This document shows, piece after piece, positions 15,613-22,814 of a DNA stretch of 22,814 bases; positions within the stretch are counted from its first letter, which is position 1, and every line of letters starts with the position of its first letter. Under the pieces are notes generated by a model. That model had not been told where the DNA came from and made no database searches. It was given only the letters and a program-made list of their open reading frames with translations. The position numbers and the translations under genes are program-made. This DNA is from a virus. The stretch lies in IMG/VR virus record IMGVR_UViG_3300030331_006235, positions 1 to 22,814 of that record. One strand, given 5' to 3'.

Positions 15613-15951
15613 ATGCCACGTTATTATAATTACAGAATACTAAATAATTCAAGCGAATATTATCGCAAGCTGCGACAAGAGCGTAATAATTTGAAAAATA
15701 TTCGACAATACGAAACACCAATATTAAGACATCCAACAATTTCTGAGAGAATTGAGATTGAGAGCACTCAGCATGTCTGGACAGTGGGTGACAAATATTA
15801 TAAACTAGCAGCAAAATATTACGGAGATCCTACACTATGGTGGGTGATAGCATGGTATAATGGTACTCCAACTGAAGCTCATGTATACCCGGGATATTTA
15901 CTAACGATTCCCTTAGATGCTGACAAAGTTATTGAAACATTTGGAATTTAA
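15613..15951 (+). CDS. LysM-domain baseplate protein (gp53 / tail protein X type)
   Basis: A 112-residue protein, mostly one LysM-like unit. A basic N terminus rich in Tyr/Arg/Asn (1-45) precedes the segment HVWTVGDKYYKLAAKYYGD and then TLWWVIAWYNG ... YPGYLLTIP (about 55-102). This is the V-x-x-GD-x-x-x-x-IA-x-x-xY-G ... W-x-I...N ... PG-x-x-L-x-IP pattern of LysM. Contractile tails carry such proteins at the hub or wedge junction, as in gp53 of T4-like phages and gpX of P2. I used the ATG at 15613 with AAGGAA upstream, since the in-frame ATG at 15571 lies inside the preceding gene. It ends 2 bp before the next start. Confidence 0.75.
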   Translation: MPRYYNYRILNNSSEYYRKLRQERNNLKNIRQYETPILRHPTISERIEIESTQHVWTVGDKYYKLAAKYYGDPTLWWVIAWYNGTPTEAHVYPGYLLTIPLDADKVIETFGI

Positions 15952-15953
15952 AA

Positions 15954-18900
15954 ATGTCTGATGCCAATACTAAAAGAGATAAATTATTAGAAAGCATTGC
16001 CGATCAGGATGAATTAGATGGGCTCGGTGAGGGCAGTGATTTATATAATCACGTTAAGTCGGGATACTCCGCTGCGTACACCATAGCCACAAAACTTGAA
16101 AGTAGCATAGAAAAGTACAACTCAATTGTACGAGATATCAAAGCTAATGAAAGCTTATCTACGAAAATAGTGCCGGATGGAGCCGGAGGGGGGGTTGTCG
16201 GTGACCGATTAAGAGAAATAACCCCACCGACAATAACCACCGGTGGAACATTTCAAAATAAATTATCTGAAACAAGCAATACTGTAAAAGTATCTAGATT
16301 TAACAAAAACGAGATCGATACTTTAATAAGAGGTATGGCTTTCACTAAGGATGATCGAGCTTTAGTACAAGCCGCCCTATCTCAAGCCCAAGAAGTACTT
16401 TCACAGGCTAAAGAAGTCGAAACATGGATGGACGAATACAATAGTATTTCTTCAAAGGTCACCGCTCCTTCTCTTGCAGAGAGAGGTGGGGTAGCGCTGA
16501 CCAGCTTGCTGGCATCCGCTGGAAATGCAGTCATCGCAAATGATCTCGCTGCTCGTGAAATAGATGCTTTAGTAACGAAGAAAAAAGCAGCGCTAGCATC
16601 AATTGAGAGCGGACTAAATCAGTCATTCGATGACACTCTTAATCAAGCATTCAAGGAACAGTGCTTTATTCAAAGATACGTTTACCAACTAGTGGAGCAG
16701 AGATTGCTAGATCCTGATTTGGATGTAAAACTACCCTATGAAGAGGGAAATGGTGCAGGCTTCAACAGACCAATAACGGTACAGGGATCACCTTTTGGAT
16801 TTATTAATGGATTGACTGTTCCAAGATCTACCCAGACACTTTTTGAATTGCCAAACTCAATCCTATCTCAATTGCAGCCTCACATCAGGCTTTACAAAGT
16901 CGATGAAAACGGAAACGAAATTCCAATTGAATTTGAATCGTCAATATTGAAAAATCCAAGAAAAGATATTGACAGTGTTTTAAAAACTTCGAAAAGAAGA
17001 GGTCATGGAGCCGGATTAAAAAGTTTTAATTTTGCTTTTGAAGGAACTGACCCATTTACTATTAAAAAGAGTATAACTGCAAAACTAACTATTGCGGCTG
17101 CTTCATTTGAAGAGCTTTTAGATGATAGGGGTGGTTATGCGTATGCAGATTTGGCTTTAAAAACCGGAACTTCACTTATGGAACAAAATGTGACAAGTGA
17201 TGTAAATTCTGACGGTGTGATTGACAACTTGGATAAGCTAAAATTTAGGTTGAAAGCTGTAGTTGGGTACAGTTCACCTCCTAATTTACACATCCCCTCC
17301 AGTCTTGGTATAGAAAATGGCTCAACTTTATTTAAAGATGCAATTAAAAATAGTTTTGTGACTTTGAATTTAACTCCTACTATTCATGAATTTAAATTTG
17401 ATGAAACTGGGCGTGTGAATTTTTCAATTGATTATCTTGCATACGTTGAAGATTTTTTTGATAATGCGCATTTCAATGTATTTTCTGACATCAGAACAAC
17501 TGCTGATGTATATAGGAGAAAGGTGTTGCGCAAATATTATGAAAGCACTTGCAATCTAAAAGAAATCGACAGACTAAAGAAAAATGAAGAAAAATTAATA
17601 CCATTTGAACAACGAAATGCACTAAGAAGTTTAATTGAAAGACTGTTGGGTTCCAATAAAATGAAAGCTGTTGAAGTGCAGTATGACAAACTAGGCAACT
17701 TTGTACTTGATCCGCTTATCGATCCCGTCACATTGATTAGTAATAATCCCAAACCAGATCCAACTAATGATGAACAAATTACCTACTTTTATTTTTATGA
17801 TTTAATACAAATTGCTATGGATAATATAGAAAATTCCTTGAAAGATGGTGGTTACCCTAAAGTTTTAGATGAGATGCAGGCACCGAGTCAAGAGTTTAAA
17901 GACAAAGAAAAAAAATTACTAGCTAGAATGAGAGATAATTTTAAGGATTTAAGAGTTGTTTTGGGCCCAATAGAAATAAGAGATCCAGCAAATTCTAGCC
18001 ACTATCGTGAATGTTCAATCGCAGATATCCCAATTTCACTTAATTATTTTGCTGAGTGGATGACTCAAAAAGTAATTTCTAGAGATCGTGTTGAGTATAA
18101 CTTATCTCGCTTTATAAATGATTTTATTAAAAGCTACCTAAGAAATTTTTTAAATGATGCAACATGTTATGGTGGCGCGTCGAAACAAAGAGTATCTTTT
18201 TTCTCGTCTAATATTACTTCTTATAAAAACGCTGGCTCCACAAAAGATGAGATTACTCAAAGAATTATAAAAGATAGAAAAGCATATGGACCAGAAAATC
18301 TAGACAGATTACTAACCTCTGGTGGTGGTATACAAATAAGCAGTTTAAGACCGCTATTGAATATAATGGGCTCTAGAGCAGGTGCCAGTAATCAAAATCC
18401 AGTTAACAAAGATGCTACAAATTATATGATATTCTATGCGGGCCGTACACGACCAAGAGAAAACTTCACTGGTGATAGAATATTTGATCAGAATAACGGA
18501 ATTTATCACTACATTCTTGGTAGAGATCGCGGTATTGTTAAAAACATTAATTTGACCAGAACAAAATCTACTGGTCTTAAGGAATTAAGATTTGAGCAGG
18601 AAGGCTTTGATGGTCTGCAGCAACTTAGAGAGGTTTATGATGCGGAAATTAAAACCTTTGCATATCCCGGCGCATTTCCCGGCACGTATATTTTTGTTGA
18701 ACCTCGTGGTTTTGCACCAGAGACACAGAGTATGCAGGGAAATCCTAATGAAAAAATAACACAGTATAATAAGTACGATCTTACGAAGTATGGTATCGGT
18801 GGTTATTTTATGATTATACGCTCTGAACACAATTTTGCTGAGGGGATTGCTGAAACCTCAATAACAGCTAAATGGGTTGCCGAAGCCAACCCAGATGGAG

Positions 18901-19037
18901 AACCACCACCAGAAGGCGGCGTCATAGGTAATTCTAATTCAGGCACTTCAAAGTGCAGAACGCGACATTCAAAACAAAATGTCCAGATACAGAATCAAAA
19001 AAATACAAAACCAGAGGATTCGGTCTCAAAACCGTAA
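15954..19037 (+). CDS. Large baseplate hub-like structural protein
   Basis: A 1027-residue structural protein. An N-terminal helical coiled-coil part (about 1-220) contains a repeated QAQEVLSQAKEVE motif. Several beta-rich domains follow. Residues 416-427 are a textbook EF-hand/dockerin calcium loop (D416, N418, D420, G421, I423, D424, D427). The C-terminal region (about 890-985) ends in GGYFMIIRSEHNFAEGIAETSITAKW. This has the 'PG...I.V....Y.I....H......T.I.A.W' layout of tail hub proteins such as gp27 or gpD-type hubs; T4 gp27 is only 391 residues. The last 33 residues are a hydrophilic Pro/Ser/Gln tail over a region open in all three forward frames. Position after the tube cap and LysM gene supports the hub assignment; exact identity is uncertain. 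Confidence 0.6.
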   Translation: MSDANTKRDKLLESIADQDELDGLGEGSDLYNHVKSGYSAAYTIATKLESSIEKYNSIVRDIKANESLSTKIVPDGAGGGVVGDRLREITPPTITTGGTFQNKLSETSNTVKVSRFNKNEIDTLIRGMAFTKDDRALVQAALSQAQEVLSQAKEVETWMDEYNSISSKVTAPSLAERGGVALTSLLASAGNAVIANDLAAREIDALVTKKKAALASIESGLNQSFDDTLNQAFKEQCFIQRYVYQLVEQRLLDPDLDVKLPYEEGNGAGFNRPITVQGSPFGFINGLTVPRSTQTLFELPNSILSQLQPHIRLYKVDENGNEIPIEFESSILKNPRKDIDSVLKTSKRRGHGAGLKSFNFAFEGTDPFTIKKSITAKLTIAAASFEELLDDRGGYAYADLALKTGTSLMEQNVTSDVNSDGVIDNLDKLKFRLKAVVGYSSPPNLHIPSSLGIENGSTLFKDAIKNSFVTLNLTPTIHEFKFDETGRVNFSIDYLAYVEDFFDNAHFNVFSDIRTTADVYRRKVLRKYYESTCNLKEIDRLKKNEEKLIPFEQRNALRSLIERLLGSNKMKAVEVQYDKLGNFVLDPLIDPVTLISNNPKPDPTNDEQITYFYFYDLIQIAMDNIENSLKDGGYPKVLDEMQAPSQEFKDKEKKLLARMRDNFKDLRVVLGPIEIRDPANSSHYRECSIADIPISLNYFAEWMTQKVISRDRVEYNLSRFINDFIKSYLRNFLNDATCYGGASKQRVSFFSSNITSYKNAGSTKDEITQRIIKDRKAYGPENLDRLLTSGGGIQISSLRPLLNIMGSRAGASNQNPVNKDATNYMIFYAGRTRPRENFTGDRIFDQNNGIYHYILGRDRGIVKNINLTRTKSTGLKELRFEQEGFDGLQQLREVYDAEIKTFAYPGAFPGTYIFVEPRGFAPETQSMQGNPNEKITQYNKYDLTKYGIGGYFMIIRSEHNFAEGIAETSITAKWVAEANPDGEPPPEGGVIGNSNSGTSKCRTRHSKQNVQIQNQKNTKPEDSVSKP

Positions 19038-19051
19038 TTTAGGAATTAAAA

Positions 19052-20353
19052 ATGTCAATATTCTATAAAACTTCTAATAATGATGAATCACAAAATTTAT
19101 ATGAAAAAAAACTAATCTACGAATCAGATATTCTAGAATCAGAGTACGATAATTTAGTCAATTTTCAAATAGCCGAAAAATTCATGTACGGAAGAGTTAA
19201 TTTTTCCTACAACCCAATAGTATATGACGCCGATAATGTGCCACTTTCGACTTTATCTAATACCAACACAGAACAGACAGATCTACAAGCAGCGTGTTAT
19301 GTAGCTAACGCTTTTAATGATTTAGCACAAAAATTTAGAACAAAAATCCTATCAGGTGAAATAGATTCTAATCAAGAATTTTTATCGAATCTTGAAGTAA
19401 AAAAAGCCTATCAAGATCCTGTCAGATTGTACAAACAGTACTTGCTGGAATTACAACAAGAAATAATAAACACAATTAAATCAAGTGATACAAAATTTGA
19501 TGATTATAACAAATTTAAAGTATCTTTTTATGAAATAATAAAAAAAATATCAAATGAAAGACCTATAACATTCCCCGGTTTTATGAAAAGTAGGTTTTGC
19601 CCAATTAATGTTAGTGGTTTAGTTATTGAAATTGCTGATATTGATTACGATAATGATCTTGAAAAAATAATAGAATTCAAAAACAGTCGTAATTGGAAAT
19701 TCTACCTAAATACATGTCGCTCATATGGATTTTTAGTTGATTCATCCAACCCTTTTAGATTAATTGCCAACATTGGCTCACCAGAGATGCTAGAATACGC
19801 TGAAAATACACCAAATTGTAGATTATCATCAACCGTTGAAATATTGTCAACTAGCTACAGTCTTGCACGTAATAATTACGAATCTGTTTTCAGACAATTC
19901 GCTTTAGAAACTTACAATTTAGCAAGTTCTTTTTATCTCAACATCGAGAGATGCAAAGATGGGACAGTTTTAACCAATATAGTTGAACCAAAAAAGTATA
20001 CCAGTGATGAAGCTGCAGGATTAATAACAGATTCAGAGTTTATCGCAATATATATGGACTTGAGATTTAATGAGGAAAATACTTCATACAAGCAATATCA
20101 AAAAAATATTATTATACGAAATACGAAAAACAAGCTAAAAAACAAAAATTTACAAGTTGCATTGAGGTATTTTGCGAAATTTATCGCCTCTACATACAAC
20201 CGAAGCGGCTCCTTGACAGATTTAATAAATCGTGCTACATTATATAATAAAGAACGCACAGATTCATTAGATGGTGCCTCTTCTGTCTCTACTTCAGCGG
20301 ATAACTCAACCGTTGGGTCAGCGTCTACGGGAACTAGTACTTCGGGTTATTAA
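19052..20353 (+). CDS. Conserved-looking protein of unknown function, probably tail/baseplate associated
   Basis: I do not recognise a named family. The 433-residue product is charged, Asn/Lys/Tyr-rich and mostly helical. It contains a notable block at about 176-215 (FPGFMKSRFCPINVSGLVIE, then SRNWKFYLNTCRSYGFLVD) and another near 247-290 with regularly spaced Tyr/Phe. The C-terminal 30 residues are a Ser/Thr/Gly tail of low complexity. TAGGAA upstream serves as a weak ribosome site. The stop codon overlaps the polymerase start by one base (TAATG at 20351-20355), so the two are translationally coupled. Tail-linked status is from its position after the hub gene; it could equally belong with the DNA-metabolism genes that follow. 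Composition is much AT-richer than the capsid gene. Confidence 0.6.
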   Translation: MSIFYKTSNNDESQNLYEKKLIYESDILESEYDNLVNFQIAEKFMYGRVNFSYNPIVYDADNVPLSTLSNTNTEQTDLQAACYVANAFNDLAQKFRTKILSGEIDSNQEFLSNLEVKKAYQDPVRLYKQYLLELQQEIINTIKSSDTKFDDYNKFKVSFYEIIKKISNERPITFPGFMKSRFCPINVSGLVIEIADIDYDNDLEKIIEFKNSRNWKFYLNTCRSYGFLVDSSNPFRLIANIGSPEMLEYAENTPNCRLSSTVEILSTSYSLARNNYESVFRQFALETYNLASSFYLNIERCKDGTVLTNIVEPKKYTSDEAAGLITDSEFIAIYMDLRFNEENTSYKQYQKNIIIRNTKNKLKNKNLQVALRYFAKFIASTYNRSGSLTDLINRATLYNKERTDSLDGASSVSTSADNSTVGSASTGTSTSGY

Positions 20354-21561
20354 TGTATTTTCAAACTCTTGATGACAAAACTGAATGTGTCGGTGTATAT
20401 AAAGATGGTGAATTATATTTCGATGATTTTCCAGATAATTTGCTGCGAACTTGGAAATATTCAGGTTCTATAACAGACGATAATGTTGAATATGCGTGGC
20501 TTTACGCCGAGGGTCAAACGTTGCGGGATGCCTGCCCTCCAGAGTATGAAAAAGAATTAAATTCTAGCATGCGAAAAATGGAGGCATTTTTTAAATCATT
20601 TCAAATAGCAAAGTTAAATATGAATGAGCATTGTATATTTGATCTTATTCCTGAAGATTCACTAGCAGCATTTTGTGAAATAAAAAATAAAATTACTGAA
20701 TATGTGTTCACCAATTATAGTAAACCTAATAACTACGTTTTTTTGAATGAAGCACAAAAATTACTTTATTCAATTAGAGAAACAAATTTGAATATTGATA
20801 TCTCTGATTGCAAATCTCTTTTTACCTCAACTAATAATCGTCTCGGTTTACAAAAAATTACCAATGGACCAAAATATATCGATTATAACCTCTTTGGCAC
20901 CGTCACTGGCCGTTTGACTACTTACCCAAGGTCTTTCCCTATTTTAACTATGAAAAGAGATTTTAGGCGTATTATAAAGCCACACAATGATTGGTTTTTA
21001 TCTCTAGATTATAATGGTGCAGAGGTTCGCACTGTGCTGGCACTTTTGGGAAAGACACAGCCAAGTGAAGATATCCACAATTGGAATGTCGCCAATATAT
21101 TCAATAGCTCCGAATACACCCAGCAAGAGATACCTTTTGATAGAGATGATGCAAAAGTATTATTTTTCGGATGGTTGTACAACCCAGATTCTGAGGTGAT
21201 TAAATCTACTCTTTACGATAGAGATGCGATTATTGATCAATACTACATAGATGGCTCAGTGAGCACAATATTTGGCAGAAATATAGAAGTTGACAAACGT
21301 AGGGCTCTAAGCTATATTGTGCAGAGTACAACCTCAGACTTAGTGCTTGATAGGGCCATAGCTATATCAAAACTATTAGAGGGAAAAAGTAGTTTTGTTT
21401 CGCATCTTGTGCATGATGAGGTGGTAATTGATTTACATGATGAGGATAAGCACTTGGTGCCCGAGATAAAAGATATTTTTTCTAATAATAAACTTGATAA
21501 TTTCTTGGTAAATTTAAGTGCCGGCAAAAACTTTTATGATTTGGAAGAGCTAAAATTATGA
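20353..21561 (+). CDS. Compact family A DNA polymerase (PolA-like)
   Basis: Predicted 5'-3' DNA polymerase of the Pol I family. The key motifs are present: TGRLTT (185-190), motif A D219-Y-N-G-A-E224-V-R226 (DYSQIELR type), motif B R264-x3-K268-x3-F272-G-x2-Y276, a GSVSTIFGRN strand (301-310) with a downstream Q324 region, and motif C H354-D355-E356. The catalytic aspartates D219 and D355 and O-helix lysine K268 are intact. There are 402 residues against about 930 in E. coli Pol I. The 150 residues before the palm show no exonuclease motifs, and the B-to-C spacing (87) is shorter than in E. coli (about 124). F272, like E. coli F762, predicts dideoxy discrimination. It overlaps both neighbours by 1-4 bp. 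T4 itself uses a family B polymerase, so this is unusual. Confidence 0.88.
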   Translation: MYFQTLDDKTECVGVYKDGELYFDDFPDNLLRTWKYSGSITDDNVEYAWLYAEGQTLRDACPPEYEKELNSSMRKMEAFFKSFQIAKLNMNEHCIFDLIPEDSLAAFCEIKNKITEYVFTNYSKPNNYVFLNEAQKLLYSIRETNLNIDISDCKSLFTSTNNRLGLQKITNGPKYIDYNLFGTVTGRLTTYPRSFPILTMKRDFRRIIKPHNDWFLSLDYNGAEVRTVLALLGKTQPSEDIHNWNVANIFNSSEYTQQEIPFDRDDAKVLFFGWLYNPDSEVIKSTLYDRDAIIDQYYIDGSVSTIFGRNIEVDKRRALSYIVQSTTSDLVLDRAIAISKLLEGKSSFVSHLVHDEVVIDLHDEDKHLVPEIKDIFSNNKLDNFLVNLSAGKNFYDLEELKL

Positions 21562-22424
21562 TTTCGATCGTTGGTATTGGAAATGCGGCATCATCGATTG
21601 CTAAAAAATTTGATGGTATGTCGCAGTATGATGTTTATCTTTTAAATGACAAGTTTAAGAAGTCAACAAAAACAAATTACAAATTAAAATCGTTTGAAAA
21701 ACCAGAAGATTATGAAAAAAACATACCAGATTTACGCAATTTTTTTAAGGACGTTAGAGATCGTGTACAAGTATTTATTACCGGAGCGTCATTGAGTTCT
21801 ATTTACAGTCTTGGAATTCTTGAACAACTAAAAGATAAAGAATTAGATGTTTTTTTTATCAAACCCGATATTGAACTTTTGACAGGAGTACCAAGACTTG
21901 TCGAAAATATGGTTTTCGGTGTTTTGCAGGAATACGCAAGATCTGGTAATCTTAGAAGTTTTACAATTTTTTCAAATGAAAATATTGAACAAATACATGC
22001 ATCAATTAATTTGAAAACATATTACGATACGATCAATACCACCATATTTTCTTCTGTGCATTATCTAAATTATTTTGAGCATACAGAGCCACATATTGGT
22101 AACATGTCTAAGCCTAGCGATATTAGTAGGATTAGAACCGTTGGTATGCTTGATATGAAAAAATTAACAGAAATGTGGCTTTTTAACCTTGACATGGAAC
22201 GAGAACTGTGCTATTATATGTGTATAAATTCTGAAAGACTTGAGGGGGAAATTGGTCTTCATAAAAAGCTCGTTGATATTTTAAAAAGCAAACCAAGAAA
22301 TGCCTTTCGTAAAATATCGTATTCAATTTATGAAACAGAATTACCAGATTTTGGGTTTGTCGTGGCCCATACAAATGCGACACAAACAAATAAAAATACT
22401 CTTGACAAGCTAGAGCAAGAGTGA
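21558..22424 (+). CDS. Divergent tubulin/FtsZ-superfamily-like protein
   Basis: A 288-residue protein whose layout follows FtsZ/tubulin. The first strand and nucleotide loop, IVGIGNAASSIAKKF (4-18), resemble tubulin GQCGNQIGAKF. A strand VFITG at 72-76 leads to a Ser/Ala-rich loop where the GGGTGSG motif would lie. Then come strand VFFIKPD (98-104), strand FTIFSNENIEQI (135-146, like IPNDKLL), a helix with DTIN (157-160) like FtsZ H7, and PSDISRIRTVGM (186-197) like DFADVRTVM. The C terminus shows strand CYYMCI, helix LHKKLVDILK and strands SYSIYE and GFVVAHTN, matching the beta-alpha-beta-beta C domain. The glycine-rich signature is lost, so GTP binding is uncertain. Smaller than FtsZ (about 380) and PhuZ (about 315). 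It begins in ATGA overlap with the polymerase stop, so it is coupled. Assignment is by eye. Confidence 0.6.
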   Translation: MISIVGIGNAASSIAKKFDGMSQYDVYLLNDKFKKSTKTNYKLKSFEKPEDYEKNIPDLRNFFKDVRDRVQVFITGASLSSIYSLGILEQLKDKELDVFFIKPDIELLTGVPRLVENMVFGVLQEYARSGNLRSFTIFSNENIEQIHASINLKTYYDTINTTIFSSVHYLNYFEHTEPHIGNMSKPSDISRIRTVGMLDMKKLTEMWLFNLDMERELCYYMCINSERLEGEIGLHKKLVDILKSKPRNAFRKISYSIYETELPDFGFVVAHTNATQTNKNTLDKLEQE

Positions 22425-22430
22425 TACATT
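22402..22430 (+). promoter_or_regulatory. Sigma70-type promoter for gp32
   Basis: TTGACA (22402-22407), a 17-bp spacer, then TACATT (22425-22430) with TGA just before it, giving an extended -10 (TGn). It overlaps the end of the tubulin-like gene and lies 52 nt before the gp32 start. This marks a boundary between late virion genes and early/middle replication genes. Confidence 0.75.
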
Positions 22431-22482
22431 AGATGCTGTGGAACGCACAGTATACTTTAAAAATAAATAGGAGAAAAAACTA

Positions 22483-22814
22483 ATGTCAATTAATATGGAC
22501 CTAATGCGCAAGAAACTTGCAACCCTTCGCGGTGACGGAAAAGGTAATGGAGACTCCATTTTCTTTAAGCCCGATGAAGGAGATACAGATATTCGCATCG
22601 TACCAACCAATGATGGTGATCCACTCAAGGAAGTCTTCTTTCATTACAATGTCGGTGAACATAAAGGCGGAATTGTGTGCCCAAAGCGTAATTTTGGTGA
22701 ACGCTGCCCTGTATGCGATTTTGCATCTGCAGTTTGGAAAGAGGGCACTGAAAATAATGATGAAGAAGCTAAGAAGCTTGCAAAGTCTCTCTTTGTACGA
22801 GCACGTTACTTTTC
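22483..22814 (+). CDS. Single-stranded DNA-binding protein gp32, N-terminal part (cut by window end)
   Basis: Coats single-stranded DNA in replication, recombination and repair. The visible 110 residues begin MSINMDLMRKKLATLRGDGK, a short basic N terminus like the cooperative-binding region of gp32. They continue with FKPDEGDTDIRIVPT and the zinc-binding set H54-x11-C66-x8-C75-x2-C78. T4 gp32 has H64-x12-C77-x9-C87-x2-C90, so spacing is nearly the same. GGAG at 22470-22473 precedes the ATG by 9 nt. The gene is preceded by its own TTGACA promoter and runs off the window. Confidence 0.9.
   Translation, partial: MSINMDLMRKKLATLRGDGKGNGDSIFFKPDEGDTDIRIVPTNDGDPLKEVFFHYNVGEHKGGIVCPKRNFGERCPVCDFASAVWKEGTENNDEEAKKLAKSLFVRARYF

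Noticed and set aside
18940-19042. Possible tRNA suggested by the GGTCTCAAAACC stem-loop near 19022
   Set aside because: The loop does not fit a 7-nt anticodon loop with T33, and no acceptor, D or T arm could be found around it.
22462-22469. AATAAATA, a match to the cyanophage/T4 late promoter consensus, upstream of gp32
   Set aside because: With T4 geometry transcription would begin near 22475, after the GGAG ribosome site at 22470-22473, so it cannot serve gp32. The TTGACA promoter at 22402-22430 explains the gene better.
1-22814. CRISPR arrays, IS elements, integrase or attachment sites
   Set aside because: No direct-repeat array, terminal inverted repeats, transposase or recombinase motif was seen on either strand.

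Overview
The window is a contiguous piece of a tailed-phage genome, a myovirus of the broad T4-like group. It is AT-rich, every gene is on the + strand, and genes are packed with gaps of a few bases or short overlaps. The head and tail genes match T4 structural families by motif and order (gp22, gp23, gp13, gp14, gp15, gp18, gp19, a gp26/gp51-like pair, a tape measure, a gp48/54-like tube cap, a LysM baseplate protein and a large hub-like protein). They are divergent and rearranged, which suggests a marine or aquatic 'far-T4' phage. No host gene, tRNA, integrase, IS element or CRISPR array is visible, so the host cannot be named; shared features with marine T4-like phages are a weak hint only.

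Layout. 1-3200: prohead scaffold and major capsid protein, ending at a hairpin. 3201-4200: two accessory head-type genes, a possible decoration protein and a tiny Lys/Ala-rich basic protein, separated by a terminator. 4250-6913: neck module gp13-gp14-gp15. 7033-10591: tail sheath (unusually long) and tail tube. 10655-11774: a zinc-ribbon gp26-like protein and a small gp51-like ORF whose junction has the geometry of a +1/-2 frameshift, closed by a terminator. 11828-19037: tape measure, tube cap, LysM protein and 1027-residue hub-like protein. 19052-22424: a coupled set of a conserved-looking unknown, a compact family A DNA polymerase without recognisable exonuclease, and a 288-residue protein that looks like a divergent tubulin/FtsZ-fold protein. 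From 22402: a sigma70-type promoter followed by the start of gp32, the single-stranded DNA-binding protein, cut by the window end.

The first 19 kb builds the virion: scaffold and capsid form the prohead, the neck proteins close it and join the tail, the sheath contracts around the tube, and the tape measure with its presumed chaperones sets tail length on the hub. The last 3.5 kb changes to DNA metabolism and possibly a cytoskeletal function. Its most interesting content is the overlapping polymerase and tubulin-like pair next to gp32. A short motif, ACTA(T/A)TTA, recurs in seven of the nine larger intergenic gaps and may be a late-gene control element.
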